Assembly: GCF_022346885.1 (NCBI RefSeq)
Contig: NZ_JAKRNK010000002.1
Span: 992,001-1,056,000, forward strand
Reading direction: 5' to 3'
Source of the DNA: Paenibacillus sp. ACRRX
Lineage (GTDB): Bacteria > Bacillota > Bacilli > Paenibacillales > Paenibacillaceae
Length of the DNA stretch: 64,000 nucleotides
Under the pieces are notes generated by a model. It was not told the DNA's origin. It saw only the letters and a list, made by a program, of their open reading frames with translations, and did not search any database. Positions within the stretch are counted from its first letter, which is position 1. Each line of letters starts with the position of its first letter. The position numbers and the translations under genes are program-made. Positions 1 through 9,268 of the stretch are shown here, piece by piece.

Positions 1-677
1 CTCAGCTGTGCGGATGGATCTTCCTCGACCCTCCAATTTACCTTGCATCGTCCACCCTTGATAGGCACGACGATCTTGGTTCGACTAAGACGGTAAACAT
101 CACTTGCGATTCCATCCAGCCGCATCGAGGCGACGGACAGCTGCATCGGCTTAAGCGTAACTTCTACAGGTCGAAGACTAGAGAGCGGCACAATCCCTGT
201 TGATACAGGCACACGGTGCACTTGCTGCAAATGTGTATCCAGAAAGGAGGAGATATCATCAGTGACAAGCACATGACAGCAATCGTCCGCCACATGGATG
301 TCTCCAATCTTGTCCCGCTTAATGCCGAGTCCGAGTATCGCTCCCATAAAATCTCCGTGCTCCAACTCAAGCCACTTGCGATCAGGTGATTGAATGTCTA
401 ACACCTGGATGTTCATCGGCTCCGCTTCCAGATATACATAATCAGGAGCAATACAAGCCCGTTGACGCTCCGCACCTGGATATCCGCCATCCACCCGAAC
501 ATGAACGTCTGGATGACGGTTCGCCAACGTTTGCACGATGTAGATTTGTCGCGGATCCATGAAATCTGTAAGTCGCACTTCATGATGTTCTGCGGCACGC
601 TCAATCCATTCTAGAACTCTGTCGACAAATACCCGTTCTTCAGGATGAAAGTGAACCATTAATTGTTCATTGCCCAT
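1..677 (-). CDS. ylmH: YlmH family S4-domain RNA-binding protein (partial, 3' end missing)
   Basis: I translated this frame directly: 225 codons from an ATG at 677 run off the left edge without a stop. The product begins MGNEQLMVHFHPEERVFVDR and contains GDFMGAILGLGIKRDKIGDI, which is the YlmH core. The segment near the edge (VEVTLKPMQLSVASMRLDG, then YRLSRTKIVV) is the start of the C-terminal S4 RNA-binding domain. YlmH is linked to ribosome-associated quality control and division-site genes; that role is family knowledge. It is the last gene seen of the ylm run and follows yggT with 19 bases between them. Only the 5' three-quarters of the gene is in the window. Confidence 0.93.
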   Translation of the reverse strand, partial: MGNEQLMVHFHPEERVFVDRVLEWIERAAEHHEVRLTDFMDPRQIYIVQTLANRHPDVHVRVDGGYPGAERQRACIAPDYVYLEAEPMNIQVLDIQSPDRKWLELEHGDFMGAILGLGIKRDKIGDIHVADDCCHVLVTDDISSFLDTHLQQVHRVPVSTGIVPLSSLRPVEVTLKPMQLSVASMRLDGIASDVYRLSRTKIVVPIKGGRCKVNWRVEEDPSAQL

Positions 678-696
678 CTGCTTTATCCTTCATCTG

Positions 697-975
697 CTAC
701 AAAATAGATGTAACAACCGTAATTAATCCCATATTTACAAATCGAAGCACAAACAACGCAACAATCGGTGAAATGTCGATCATGCCACCGAGTGGCGGAA
801 TAAAGCGACGGAATATCCCTAAGTAAGGCTCTACCAATTTACCAATTGTCTCCCCAATAAAACTAGACCGAACATTCGGCACCCATGACATCAGTACATA
901 AATAATAATTAGCCACCAGTAGACCTCAAACAACACATTTATATACTTAATTATTTGATATTCCAAACCAGTCAA
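697..975 (-). CDS. ylmG: YggT/YlmG family membrane protein
   Basis: This 92-residue protein has two hydrophobic segments (about residues 15-35 and 68-90). Between them lies VEPYLGIFRRFIPPLGGMIDISPIVALF, the hallmark YggT motif with its P-P-G-G and D-S-P residues. The start is TTG at 975, preceded by GAGGTG. The family is found beside division genes in Gram-positives and cyanobacteria and has been linked to osmotic tolerance and nucleoid or division organisation, but its biochemistry is unknown. It sits between sepF and ylmH, in the usual Bacillales order, with only 7 bases from the sepF stop. Confidence 0.92.
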   Translation of the reverse strand: MTGLEYQIIKYINVLFEVYWWLIIIYVLMSWVPNVRSSFIGETIGKLVEPYLGIFRRFIPPLGGMIDISPIVALFVLRFVNMGLITVVTSIL

Positions 976-982
976 ATTAAGT

Positions 983-1441
983 TCACCTCATTTGATTATA
1001 ATCAAGCTCTTCGGAAAACATTTCTGTGATCGAACCTTGTACTTCAATATGCTCAGGCACACATAAGAAAATATTACTACCGATCTTAGAAATGTTACCA
1101 CTTAAAGCATACACGGTTCCGCTCAAAAAATCGATAATACGCAGCGCTTGATCATTGCGAATACGTTGTAGATTGATGACAACCGAGCGGCGGGAGCGAA
1201 GATGGTCGGCAATTTCCTGCGCTTCATCGTAAGAGCGAGGCTCATAAAGTACCACTTTGCTAGCCTTTTGTGAATGTATACTCACAATATTAGCTCCCTT
1301 CGCAGATTTACGATGTTGATCAAATACAGGCGCTTCAACTTCCTGCTCATAATCATCATGAGAAGCTACTTTCTCCCGCTCTGTATATTCTTCTTCTTCC
1401 TGCATACCGATAAAATTCAAAAAACGGTTCATTACGCCCAT
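983..1441 (-). CDS. sepF: cell division protein SepF
   Basis: This 152-residue protein starts with a short amphipathic segment ([10 protein letters not shown]), expected to bind membrane. An acidic low-complexity linker follows (residues about 15-60), then the SepF fold from about residue 60, including [23 protein letters not shown] near the end. SepF polymerises into arcs, binds the FtsZ tail and tethers Z-rings to the membrane, overlapping in function with FtsA. The FtsZ tail peptide it would bind is encoded at about 6600. The ATG at 1441 follows AAGGGG at good spacing. It lies one base beyond the ylmE stop, so the two are probably translationally coupled. Confidence 0.97.
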   Translation of the reverse strand: MGVMNRFLNFIGMQEEEEYTEREKVASHDDYEQEVEAPVFDQHRKSAKGANIVSIHSQKASKVVLYEPRSYDEAQEIADHLRSRRSVVINLQRIRNDQALRIIDFLSGTVYALSGNISKIGSNIFLCVPEHIEVQGSITEMFSEELDYNQMR

Positions 1442-1442
1442 C

Positions 1443-2126
1443 TTATTCCCCTTCTTTCCCCACCAGGATGGAACCGAGTCGAACCCAGGTTGCTCCCTCT
1501 TCGATTGCTACTTCGAAATCGTTTGACATCCCCATGGATAGATGTTGTATAGGTTCCGACAAATTGTGATTGATCTCGTCGCGCAATTGGCGCAAGCCGC
1601 GAAACACAGGTCTCGTATCTTCAGGCTCTGCCTCATAAGGTGCCATTGTCATAAACCCAAACGGCACAATATGCGGGTACTCACGCAACTGCTCCAAAAA
1701 CGGCTTCACTTCATCAGGAGCAAGCCCTTGCTTAGTTTGTTCACCTGAAATATTCACTTGAATAAAGCAGCGCACCTTCGTCTGGAGTGAACTCGCACGC
1801 TTCTCGATTGCTTCCGCCAATGACACACGATCTAAGGAATGGATGTACGGAAACTTACCAACGACATCCTTAGCTTTCTTTGATTGAAGCGACCCGATAA
1901 AATGCCACGTCGCATCTGAGTGAAAGGAATTCCACTTCTCTTCGGCATCTTGCCAACGGTTCTCACCAATATGTGTTAGTCCAGCCTGTATAGCTGCACC
2001 AGTCACGTCAAGCGATACATACTTGGTCACCGCGATCACATGAACGTCTTCGCGGCTTCTTCCGCTTCGTGTACACGCGGCTTGAATCCGTGCTTCTACG
2101 TTGTCTATTCTGTGCTGCAGCGTCAT
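1443..2126 (-). CDS. ylmE: YggS/YlmE family PLP-binding protein (PLP homeostasis)
   Basis: This 227-residue single-domain alanine-racemase-fold protein belongs to the PLPBP family. The cofactor lysine is in VIAVTKYVS (about residue 35). [15 protein letters not shown], the [11 protein letters not shown] segment and the C-terminal [24 protein letters not shown] are all family signatures. It binds pyridoxal phosphate without known catalysis and buffers the cofactor and amino-acid pools. I placed the start at the ATG at 2126: its ATGA overlaps the pgeF stop, GAAGGGATG precedes it, and the family begins with this sequence. A longer in-frame extension to 2234 lies inside pgeF and is not expected to be used. 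Confidence 0.95.
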   Translation of the reverse strand: MTLQHRIDNVEARIQAACTRSGRSREDVHVIAVTKYVSLDVTGAAIQAGLTHIGENRWQDAEEKWNSFHSDATWHFIGSLQSKKAKDVVGKFPYIHSLDRVSLAEAIEKRASSLQTKVRCFIQVNISGEQTKQGLAPDEVKPFLEQLREYPHIVPFGFMTMAPYEAEPEDTRPVFRGLRQLRDEINHNLSEPIQHLSMGMSNDFEVAIEEGATWVRLGSILVGKEGE

Positions 2127-2983
2127 ATTGTCATCCCTTCTTCCAGCCAACCGATCCAACTTGCCATACGTCCTGTCTGTCCGCCTTCCATTCGATGTGA
2201 ATAGAACAGATCTGTTCGACAGCCAGTACACCAATTAGTACATTCGATATTTGTTGTCAAAATTCCTGCTTTGATCAACAATTGTCGATTGATTTCCCGT
2301 AGATCTACCATGGCATGCCCATCAGACACAGGTGTCAGTACATCTCTTATATCAAGCTGCAACTGTTCATACAACGATCGAATGCGATGAATGACCCGCT
2401 CGTCCACTTCATAACAGCACTTGCCTATAGAAGGTCCTATCGCCGCTCGGATATGTTCCTTCTTGCATCCAAATTGATCTATCATGGCGTTCACAGTTGC
2501 AATCGCAATCTGTTCAACGGTCCCCTTCCACCCTGCATGAGCGAGTCCGACAACACGTGTTGCCGGATCCACAAATAACAGCGGGACGCAATCTGCATAG
2601 AACGAAGTTAACCACAACCCCGATTCGACGGTTAGCAGCGCGTCTGCATTTGCAATCGCATCCTCACGTTCACATCGACCTTTGCCCCGATCATTCGCTG
2701 TTACTATATGTACACGGTTGCCATGAATTTGTTCTGCGCATGTCCAAGTTTCGAAGGGTAAGCCGCTCACCTGAGCTAGCCGTTGACGGTTCGTTATGAC
2801 CGTCTCCTTATGATCATCTACATGTAAGGCACAGTTCAAAGAATCATATCCGCCGGAACTTACGCCACCGATTCTCGTTGTAAATCCAACTGTTAAACCA
2901 GGTATTTCTTGCACCCATTTTGTTATTTCCAATGCAGTTGGCGAATCACCGCGCTCGGAGTGCTTGAGCTCAAAAGGTTCCAT
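2123..2983 (-). CDS. pgeF: PgeF/YlmD family multicopper-fold purine nucleoside phosphorylase
   Basis: This 286-residue DUF152 (polyphenol oxidase/laccase fold) protein has the metal-site residues in TSFYADCVPLLFVD and GLAHAGWKGTVEQIA, and IGPSIGKCCYEVD follows. Members cleave adenosine and inosine by phosphorolysis and have been implicated in correcting or sensing peptidoglycan precursor errors; these roles are family knowledge. I chose the ATG at 2983 because GAGGTGAGGAC lies just upstream. The 36 extra upstream codons (to 3091) show no similarity to the family. The gene overlaps ylmE by four bases. Confidence 0.93.
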   Translation of the reverse strand: MEPFELKHSERGDSPTALEITKWVQEIPGLTVGFTTRIGGVSSGGYDSLNCALHVDDHKETVITNRQRLAQVSGLPFETWTCAEQIHGNRVHIVTANDRGKGRCEREDAIANADALLTVESGLWLTSFYADCVPLLFVDPATRVVGLAHAGWKGTVEQIAIATVNAMIDQFGCKKEHIRAAIGPSIGKCCYEVDERVIHRIRSLYEQLQLDIRDVLTPVSDGHAMVDLREINRQLLIKAGILTTNIECTNWCTGCRTDLFYSHRMEGGQTGRMASWIGWLEEGMTI

Positions 2984-3044
2984 TGTCCTCACCTCAACGT
3001 ACAGTTTACCACAATCCGCGAAGCCAAAACTACCTACAGGGCTG

Positions 3045-3347
3045 TTATGGCTGGACTTTATAAGGAGCGATTGCATGTTCAGCCTCGTCAAGCCGCGGCG
3101 GCTTCACTTCTTCCATCTTCACCAATACGACGTCTGCACCAATCTTGACAATGTGGCGCCATGGGATAATAAGCTCAGCCCCCCCACCGAACAAGCCAAG
3201 AAACTTACTGTAGTTAGGAACTACAATTGCCTCAATTCGTCCCTGCTTCAGATCAAGCTCCAAATCACTGATCTGGCCTAGCTTTTTGCCATCCACGATA
3301 TTGATAACATCTTTTGTTTGAAAGTCAGATATTTTCATCGCGCTCAT
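3045..3347 (-). CDS. YlmC/YmxH family PRC-barrel sporulation protein
   Basis: This protein of about 100 residues consists of a single PRC-barrel domain: KISDFQTKDVINIVDGKKLG, then DLELDLKQGRIEAIVVPN, then WRHIVKIGADVVLV. The family (YlmC/YmxH, TIGR02888-type) is confined to endospore formers and lies next to sigG or other sporulation genes; its function is unknown. Three ATGs are in frame, at 3362, 3347 and 3338. AGAGGG lies four bases before the one at 3347, and homologues usually begin at or near MKISDF (3338), so the start is uncertain by a few codons. A terminator separates it from sigG upstream. Confidence 0.88.
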   Translation of the reverse strand: MSAMKISDFQTKDVINIVDGKKLGQISDLELDLKQGRIEAIVVPNYSKFLGLFGGGAELIIPWRHIVKIGADVVLVKMEEVKPPRLDEAEHAIAPYKVQP

Positions 3348-3454
3348 CACACCCTCTGCCATCTTTCAACTAGTATATGAACGAATCAGGCAAAAAAGAG
3401 CAGCGTACAAGCTTACAGGATACAATTGCAGCTTTAAAATACATCAATACACAA

Positions 3455-3502
3455 CAAAAGGCGATCTACATCCTAAGTTATCAGGGATGCGATCGCCTTT
3501 TG
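3455..3502 (-). terminator. rho-independent terminator after sigG (potentially bidirectional)
   Basis: Arms CAAAAGGCGATC (3455-3466) and GATCGCCTTTTG (3491-3502) are perfect 12-base complements around a 24-base loop. In the minus direction the stem ends in TTTTG, about 75 bases past the sigG stop, so it should end the sigE/sigG transcript. Confidence 0.75.
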
Positions 3503-3577
3503 TACTCACCTCTACATTTGCATATATAACGGAATCCACTTCAGGGGCATAATCCGCTGCACTTGTCGCATGGCATC

Positions 3578-4360
3578 CTATACTCGGACATGCTTCTGCA
3601 TCTGGTTGATGGCTGATTTTTCGAGGCGCGAGACCTGAGCCTGTGATATTCCGATTTCGTCTGCCACCTCCATCTGTGTTTTACCTTCAAAGAAGCGCAT
3701 GGATAATATCATTTTCTCGCGTTCATTCAACTTGCGCATCGCTTCACGAAGCGCGATCTCTTCAATCCATGACACGTCTTTGTTTTTGTCATCACTGATC
3801 TGATCCATAACAAATATCGGGTCGCCACCATCGTGATATATCGGTTCAAATAAAGACACGGGATCCTGTATCGCATCCAAAGCAAACACAACGTCTTCCT
3901 TTGGGACATTTAGAGCTTCCGAAATCTCATGAATGGTCGGTTCACGTGAATTTTGATTCGTTAACGCGTCCCGAACCTGCAGCGCTTTATAAGCAATATC
4001 ACGCAAGCTGCGCGATACCCGAATGGGATTGTTATCCCGCAAATAACGCCTGATCTCCCCGATAATCATCGGTACGGCATAAGTTGAAAATTTAACGTTC
4101 TGCCCTAGATCAAAATTATCAATTGCCTTCATAAGACCGATGCAGCCGACTTGAAACAAATCATCCACAAACTCACCACGGTTGTTAAACCGTTGTATTA
4201 CGCTAAGCACAAGCCGTAAATTGCCGTTTACAAGCTTCTCTCGGGCTATAAGTTCGTTTCGTTCCTGTAGAGCCACGAACAATGCACGCATTTCAGCGTT
4301 CGTGAGCACGGGCAGCTTAGATGTATCGACACCGCAAATTTCGACTTTATTTCGGGTCAT
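3578..4360 (-). CDS. sigG: RNA polymerase sporulation sigma factor SigG
   Basis: This 260-residue sigma-70 family protein has the region 2 signature DLFQVGCIGLMKAIDNFDL and KFSTYAVPMIIGEIRRYLRD, and the region 4 helix-turn-helix KTQMEVADEIGISQAQVSRLEKSA near the C-terminus. The opening MTRNKVEICGVDTSKLPVL is characteristic of sigma-G, the forespore late sigma factor. The ATG at 4360 follows GGGAGGTAATCACGA. The order spoIIGA-sigE-sigG is the conserved Bacillales arrangement. In Bacillus subtilis the gene is read from its own sigma-F/sigma-G promoter as well as by read-through; I could not identify such a promoter with confidence in the 220-base gap before it. Confidence 0.98.
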   Translation of the reverse strand: MTRNKVEICGVDTSKLPVLTNAEMRALFVALQERNELIAREKLVNGNLRLVLSVIQRFNNRGEFVDDLFQVGCIGLMKAIDNFDLGQNVKFSTYAVPMIIGEIRRYLRDNNPIRVSRSLRDIAYKALQVRDALTNQNSREPTIHEISEALNVPKEDVVFALDAIQDPVSLFEPIYHDGGDPIFVMDQISDDKNKDVSWIEEIALREAMRKLNEREKMILSMRFFEGKTQMEVADEIGISQAQVSRLEKSAINQMQKHVRV

Positions 4361-4543
4361 TCGTGATTACCTCCCAAGGAGAAACATTAATGTACATTAT
4401 CTCCTTGGACCCCCGAATTATTCCTGTTCCGTTAACAAGATGGAATGCTCAAGTTCGCTTTACAGGGCTCAAAGTCGCATCCCATCAACGATATTTTCAT
4501 TTTTCTTCTCTTAAAAAAATTTAAGGTCATTTCTGCATACAAA

Positions 4544-4575
4544 GGGCCCGAAATCTATACAATGACTTCGGGCCC
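4544..4575 (-). terminator. hairpin between sigE and sigG
   Basis: GGGCCCGAA (4544-4552) pairs perfectly with TTCGGGCCC (4567-4575). It lies just past the sigE stop. In the minus direction only TTTG follows, so it may be a partial terminator that lets some spoIIG transcript read into sigG. Confidence 0.6.
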
Positions 4576-4580
4576 GCCTT

Positions 4581-5303
4581 TTACACCATTTTATTAAATT
4601 CTTTGCGCAATCGCTTAATAATACGCTTTTCAAGACGGGATATGTAAGACTGGGAAATGCCAAGCAGATCGGCTACGTCCTTTTGGGTCTTCTCTTCACC
4701 GTCTGATAAACCAAAGCGCAGCTCCATTATCATACGCTCGCGTTCACTTAACTTATCTAGTGCTTTGTGCAGCAGCTTACGATCAACTTGCTCTTCAATG
4801 TTTTTGTAAATCGTATCATTTTCCGTACCTAATACATCAGACAATAACAATTCATTACCATCCCAGTCGATGTTTAACGGCTCGTCAAAAGAGACCTCTG
4901 TTCTTGTTTTGCTGTTACGCCGCAGGTACATCAGAATTTCATTTTCAATACAGCGTGAAGCATAAGTGGCTAATTTAATTTTCTTCTCAGGGTCAAAGGT
5001 ATTCACAGCCTTGATCAGCCCGATAGCACCAATCGACACCAAGTCTTCTATGTGTATACCTGTATTTTCAAATTTACGTGCTATATAAACGACAAGTCGT
5101 AGATTTCGCTCTATCAGCATAGCCCGTATTGCCGTATCCCCTGAGGAAAGCTTGCCTAATAAATACTCTTCCTCTTCCCGGGTAAGAGGTGGTGGCAGTG
5201 CTTCACTTCCTCCAATATAATACACATCCGCACGCTTAAGGCCTAATAGCAGAAGCATTCTGTACATTTGTATCTGTATAAACATTTTCCATTTCAACCG
5301 CAT
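4581..5303 (-). CDS. sigE: RNA polymerase sporulation sigma factor SigE (pro-sigma-E)
   Basis: This 240-residue sigma factor carries the pro-sequence and cleavage region of pro-sigma-E: about 28 hydrophobic and basic residues, then [15 protein letters not shown], almost as in B. subtilis. Region 2 ([45 protein letters not shown] split across about residues 85-130) and the region 4 helix-turn-helix ([20 protein letters not shown]) are intact. It directs mother-cell transcription after SpoIIGA removes the pro-sequence at the septum. It ends EFNKMV like its orthologues. The gene follows spoIIGA by 67 bases, presumably in one spoIIG transcript. Confidence 0.98.
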   Translation of the reverse strand: MRLKWKMFIQIQMYRMLLLLGLKRADVYYIGGSEALPPPLTREEEEYLLGKLSSGDTAIRAMLIERNLRLVVYIARKFENTGIHIEDLVSIGAIGLIKAVNTFDPEKKIKLATYASRCIENEILMYLRRNSKTRTEVSFDEPLNIDWDGNELLLSDVLGTENDTIYKNIEEQVDRKLLHKALDKLSERERMIMELRFGLSDGEEKTQKDVADLLGISQSYISRLEKRIIKRLRKEFNKMV

Positions 5304-5370
5304 CGCCGTTCCTCCCTATGAACGTAAATAAAATAATGATGATAGGAGTGCCTCTTACGCAACTATCCTA

Positions 5371-6354
5371 TTAAGATGCCTTCGTAGATACCGGTACAGA
5401 GGCTTCCGGTTGTTGCAGTGCTGCTGCTATAAGTTCCGGGTGTATAATCGCCTGGAACTGTTCATCTTGCGATAGACGACCACTATCGAGCCCGATAATG
5501 ACTTGTCGGCTCCTATAGATAAGTCCTTCATGCTTAACTACTATATAATCAGGCTTAAAACCTAGCATCCACTGTGTTGCCTGATTGACACCACGGTAAG
5601 GCAGAATACGCAGCTTAGCTTCATCAATCGGACATGTTCCATTGGCCGAAGATTCAGCGTCATATGCGTGAAAGCAATCCAAAACCGCTCCTTCTTGAAT
5701 AGCTTTAAGCCATTCTGCTGGGAGTACCCCGTTCCACAAGCTTGCGTTAGTAATCACAACAGGAGCACCCGATATAGGCTCTTTTAAGCTATTTCCTGTA
5801 TCAATAAGTCCTTGACACGTTCTAACCGTATCGCCTATTCCGATCTCCACGTCTGCAATAAAGCTGTTCATCTGAGTCTGATCCTTCTGCTGACGCCAAG
5901 CGATTCGATAGATCGCATAGGAAGCAGCAAGGCCGAATACTAGCATTCCCGCACCTAATTTCAGCTGTTCATGCACAGCCTCAGTACTTGTCGTTCCAAA
6001 TACGGACCACAAAGTGGCATCCTTTATTAAGTACTGAATGCCAAATGCACCACCTGCTATAACAAACGCACTAAAATAAAAAGCTAACAAGTTACGTAAG
6101 AAAAATCCAAGTTGGTGAAATCCAAACGCCACTATAAGCATACATATAGATATAAGCACCTTTCCCCCTATAGTAACGAGGAAAGGGACTGTTGGCACAA
6201 ATAGAACAGCTGCATATACCGTTCCAATTGCTGCTGCGCTTGCCATTCGCCATTTTGACGGTCGAAGGCCCCTCAAGCGCGCCGACATCGCAAGCAGTGT
6301 CCAGTCAAGTACTGCGTTTAAACCAAAGACAAGATCGGCATAAATGACGGCCAA
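5371..6354 (-). CDS. spoIIGA: sigma-E processing peptidase SpoIIGA
   Basis: The protein has about 327 residues: an N-terminal half with about five membrane segments and a C-terminal aspartic-protease-like domain. The catalytic motif is CQGLIDTGNSLKEP (Asp at about residue 185). SpoIIGA cleaves pro-sigma-E at the sporulation septum once signalled by SpoIIR. I placed the start at TTG 6354, since AAAGGAGGG sits seven bases before it. That gives an N-terminus (AVIYADLVFGLNAVLDW) that lines up with the first membrane segment of known SpoIIGA. An ATG 15 codons upstream lacks such a site and would put the ribosome-binding site inside the gene. It is followed by sigE. Confidence 0.95.
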   Translation of the reverse strand: MAVIYADLVFGLNAVLDWTLLAMSARLRGLRPSKWRMASAAAIGTVYAAVLFVPTVPFLVTIGGKVLISICMLIVAFGFHQLGFFLRNLLAFYFSAFVIAGGAFGIQYLIKDATLWSVFGTTSTEAVHEQLKLGAGMLVFGLAASYAIYRIAWRQQKDQTQMNSFIADVEIGIGDTVRTCQGLIDTGNSLKEPISGAPVVITNASLWNGVLPAEWLKAIQEGAVLDCFHAYDAESSANGTCPIDEAKLRILPYRGVNQATQWMLGFKPDYIVVKHEGLIYRSRQVIIGLDSGRLSQDEQFQAIIHPELIAAALQQPEASVPVSTKAS

Positions 6355-6412
6355 TGCGCTCCCTCCTTTAACTAAACCGCCAGTATCTATTGAGTTCATT
6401 GAGATTAAGACT

Positions 6413-6479
6413 AGTATAATGATCGCAAGCTTCGAAGTCTGTCTAATACTGGGTGAGGAATGTCACTTTTTTTGTCGAG
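6413..6479 (-). promoter_or_regulatory. candidate Spo0A-dependent spoIIG promoter
   Basis: Reading the minus strand, a -10 element TATACT (6413-6418) is preceded by TAGACA (6440-6445) at 21 bases, or by TTAGAC at 22 bases, far longer than the normal 17. The B. subtilis spoIIG promoter is known for a similarly long spacer that makes it depend on phosphorylated Spo0A. A sequence with one mismatch to the 0A box TGTCGAA lies at 6473-6479 (TGTCGAG on the plus strand). The elements are seen; their function is inferred by analogy. Confidence 0.5.
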
Positions 6480-6531
6480 GAGAGTCAACGATAACATGTG
6501 GGATAAGTATTATCATCGATGAAATACTAAA

Positions 6532-6571
6532 AAGGGATGCCCTCACAGTCAATAGACTGAGGGCATCCCTT
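6532..6571 (-). terminator. rho-independent terminator after ftsZ
   Basis: AAGGGATGCCCTCA (6532-6545) and TGAGGGCATCCCTT (6558-6571) are perfect 14-base complements. In the minus direction the stem is followed by TTTTTA, 16 bases past the ftsZ stop. It separates the dcw transcripts from spoIIGA. Confidence 0.92.
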
Positions 6572-6586
6572 AAGATGTAATACCTA

Positions 6587-7717
6587 TTAATCGTTATTTG
6601 AGTTGCGTGGACGATTACGTAAAAAAGTTGGTATATCCAACTGGTCCGAAGAGGCTTGATTGCCAAATGGACGGAGTGTGGATGTACGTGAATCCTGGGG
6701 CTCCTGCGCAGTAGTACTGTGAGTTGCAGATGGACGACGTACGGAAGGAATCTGCGGTGCAGGCTTATGTTCGAAGCCCGTCGCGATAACTGTTACCTTT
6801 ATATCTTCCTTCATGTTCTCATCAATGATAGCACCAAAGATCATATTTACTTCTGGATCAGACGCAGCGGTCACGATTTCAGCAGCCTCGTTCACTTCAT
6901 AAAGCGATAAGTTTGAGCCGCCAGTAATATTCATGATGACGCCTCGCGCTCCATCAATAGATGTCTCAAGCAGTGGACTCATTATGGCTTTGCGTGCTGC
7001 TTCAGACGCACGTTCTTCACCCGTCGCTATGCCGATACCCATCAATGCAGAGCCTCGTTCTGTCATAATGGTCTTCACGTCAGCAAAGTCCAAGTTAATT
7101 AAGCCCGGCACCGCGATTAGGTCGGAGATGCCTTGAACCGCTTGGCGCAGCACGCCATCTGCTGCGCGGAACGCTTCAAGCATCGGAGTCTTCTTGTCTA
7201 CGATTTCAAGCAATCGATCGTTCGGAATTACGATTAAGGTATCTACCTTCTCTTTAAGAGCCTCAATGCCCAATTCCGCTTGAGAAAGACGTTTGCGACC
7301 TTCAAATGTGAAGGGACGCGTGACAACACCAACTGTCAATGCGCCACACTCACGTGCGATCTCAGCAATAACAGGCGCAGCTCCCGTTCCAGTACCGCCA
7401 CCCATACCAGCAGTAACAAATACCATGTCAGCGCCTTTTAGCGTGTTCATGATCATTTCACGGGATTCTTCAGCAGCTTTCTTCCCTACGTCCGGATTAG
7501 CACCTGCACCAAGCCCACGCGTAAGCTTGTCCCCGATCTGCAGCTTATGCTCAGACTTTGCGAAGTGGAGCGCCTGCGCGTCCGTATTTACTGTAATAAA
7601 TTCAACACCCTGTACGCCGTTATCAATCATTCGGTTAACAGCATTGCTGCCGCCACCGCCGACCCCGATAACTTTAATCTGGGCTAATTGTTCCATCTCA
7701 AATTCAAATTCCAACAT
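6587..7717 (-). CDS. ftsZ: cell division GTPase FtsZ
   Basis: This 376-residue tubulin homologue has [14 protein letters not shown] (about residue 18), the tubulin signature [14 protein letters not shown] (about 106-119), and the T7 synergy loop [13 protein letters not shown] (about 208-220). A variable Pro/Ser/Thr linker leads to the conserved tail DIPTFLRNR, which binds FtsA and SepF. FtsZ forms the Z-ring that organises the division machinery. The ATG at 7717 follows AGGGGAGATGG. It lies 67 bases after ftsA, the usual pairing, and ends with a strong terminator. Confidence 0.99.
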   Translation of the reverse strand: MLEFEFEMEQLAQIKVIGVGGGGSNAVNRMIDNGVQGVEFITVNTDAQALHFAKSEHKLQIGDKLTRGLGAGANPDVGKKAAEESREMIMNTLKGADMVFVTAGMGGGTGTGAAPVIAEIARECGALTVGVVTRPFTFEGRKRLSQAELGIEALKEKVDTLIVIPNDRLLEIVDKKTPMLEAFRAADGVLRQAVQGISDLIAVPGLINLDFADVKTIMTERGSALMGIGIATGEERASEAARKAIMSPLLETSIDGARGVIMNITGGSNLSLYEVNEAAEIVTAASDPEVNMIFGAIIDENMKEDIKVTVIATGFEHKPAPQIPSVRRPSATHSTTAQEPQDSRTSTLRPFGNQASSDQLDIPTFLRNRPRNSNND

Positions 7718-7784
7718 GAGTTCTCCATCTCCCCTTCAATGTGCATGGATGGCGCGAGGTCACTTTCTTTCGTAACATTCCATA

Positions 7785-9029
7785 TTAAATAAATTCACTA
7801 AACATATTTTTCAGCCGCTCAATAAACCCAGGTTTGCTTGATGTTTCCGCAGGAGTCACTTTACGTGGAGCCGTCTTCTTGGCACCACCGCCTCCACGCG
7901 GACGTACAGAGCGAAGCACGTGGTGAAGCACGCCAACACCGCTCACAAAGCCTGGATCACGAACACCTATAAAATCAGGTACGGCAATCCGAACAGAAGT
8001 CTGTAGTTCCGCTTGAGCGGCACTCAGCACTCCTGGCATCGAGACCGTTCCGCCCGACAATATATAACCGCCTGGCAAATCATTAAAACCTAGGCGCTTC
8101 ACTTCATTTTTAACGAGATGGAATATTTCTTGCACACGTGGTTCGACAACGTTCGCCAAGAACACTTGATTGAACTCTTTTTCCACATTACTCCCAATTC
8201 GTGTCACTTTGAACACTGCATCTTCGGAGGCATCATCTATCCATGCACAACCAAACTTCAGCTTGATCTTCTCCGCCTGATCTGACATCGTACGCAGACC
8301 GTACGCAATATCATTCGTAACGAAGTCGCCTCCTATTGGAAGCGTTGAGGTAGCTGTCAACGTGCCGTCCTGGAAGACAGAGATCGTCGTTGCTCCGGCT
8401 CCAACATCAACCAGAACGGAACCAACCATCTTCTCGTCCTTCGACAACGCAAGCTGACCTCCAGACAGTGGCATCAGCACGAGATCCTTCACATGGAGTC
8501 CAGCCTTCTCCACACAGCGCATCAGATTATGAATGGCTGTCTTTGCACCTGTAATAATTGTAGCATCCACTTCCAGACGAACGCCAATCATGCCGCGAGG
8601 GTCATGAATATCATGCAGCCCATCAACGACATATTGCTTCGCTACTACATCAATAATCTCACGTTCAGGCGGCAGAGCAATCACTTCGGCTGCTTTCAGC
8701 ACACGAACGATGTCCTCTTCGCCAATTTCACGATCTTCATTAGATACGGCCACTACGCCGTGACTTGTTTGCAATCCAATATGGTTACCAGTAATTCCAA
8801 CATACACTTCCGATATTTCAATACCGACCATGCGCTCAGCATGTTCAACCGCATTACGTATAGATTGCACAGTCTGGTCAATATCTACAATCGCACCTTT
8901 GCGAATTCCTTCTGATTCAGCAGAACCAACGCCGATAATTTGCAGCGTTCCGTTGTTTATTTCGCCGATGATAGCGCGCACTTTGGATGTACCGATGTCC
9001 AAACTCACAATGATGTCATTGCTGCTCAA
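7785..9029 (-). CDS. ftsA: cell division protein FtsA
   Basis: This actin-fold ATPase of about 414 residues begins SSNDIIVSLDIGTSKVRAIIGE (phosphate 1 loop), with VLVDVGAGATTISVF (phosphate 2) and ILSGGTVSMPG (adenosine loop). It ends in the amphipathic helix GFIERLKNMFSEFI that anchors FtsZ polymers to the membrane. I chose TTG at 9029 as start because GGGAGG lies nine bases upstream and FtsA proteins begin here. The in-frame ATG at 9101 would add 24 unrelated residues. A basic Pro/Gly-rich stretch (RPRGGGGAKKTAPRK) links the fold to the membrane helix. Confidence 0.97.
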   Translation of the reverse strand: MSSNDIIVSLDIGTSKVRAIIGEINNGTLQIIGVGSAESEGIRKGAIVDIDQTVQSIRNAVEHAERMVGIEISEVYVGITGNHIGLQTSHGVVAVSNEDREIGEEDIVRVLKAAEVIALPPEREIIDVVAKQYVVDGLHDIHDPRGMIGVRLEVDATIITGAKTAIHNLMRCVEKAGLHVKDLVLMPLSGGQLALSKDEKMVGSVLVDVGAGATTISVFQDGTLTATSTLPIGGDFVTNDIAYGLRTMSDQAEKIKLKFGCAWIDDASEDAVFKVTRIGSNVEKEFNQVFLANVVEPRVQEIFHLVKNEVKRLGFNDLPGGYILSGGTVSMPGVLSAAQAELQTSVRIAVPDFIGVRDPGFVSGVGVLHHVLRSVRPRGGGGAKKTAPRKVTPAETSSKPGFIERLKNMFSEFI

Positions 9030-9268
9030 GCCGTGGCACCTCCCACTTCCAAGTAAATTGGTATGTTTGTATCCCCCGGACACCTTGTATGTATTCAACA
9101 AACTTTAGTCATTCCCTCTTTTTTCTACATTTTTTTTGAATGTAGTCAAGTGAAATATTCACTGACAGACATTTTTTAAAAAAACTTGAAGAAAAAAGCA
9201 GGTTGTAACGAGAAATACCATAACTATTATTCTAGCATTTTTTCAGTTTGTTGAGTAGAGTTTTTTTC
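9030..9268. other. AT-rich intergenic stretch between divIB and ftsA
   Basis: About 240 bases with long A and T tracts and no plausible gene. A short inverted repeat CTACATT/AATGTAG lies near 9131-9151 on the minus strand. I could not find a -35/-10 pair I trust, although ftsA in other Bacillales has its own promoters here. Promoter activity is plausible but not shown. Confidence 0.4.
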
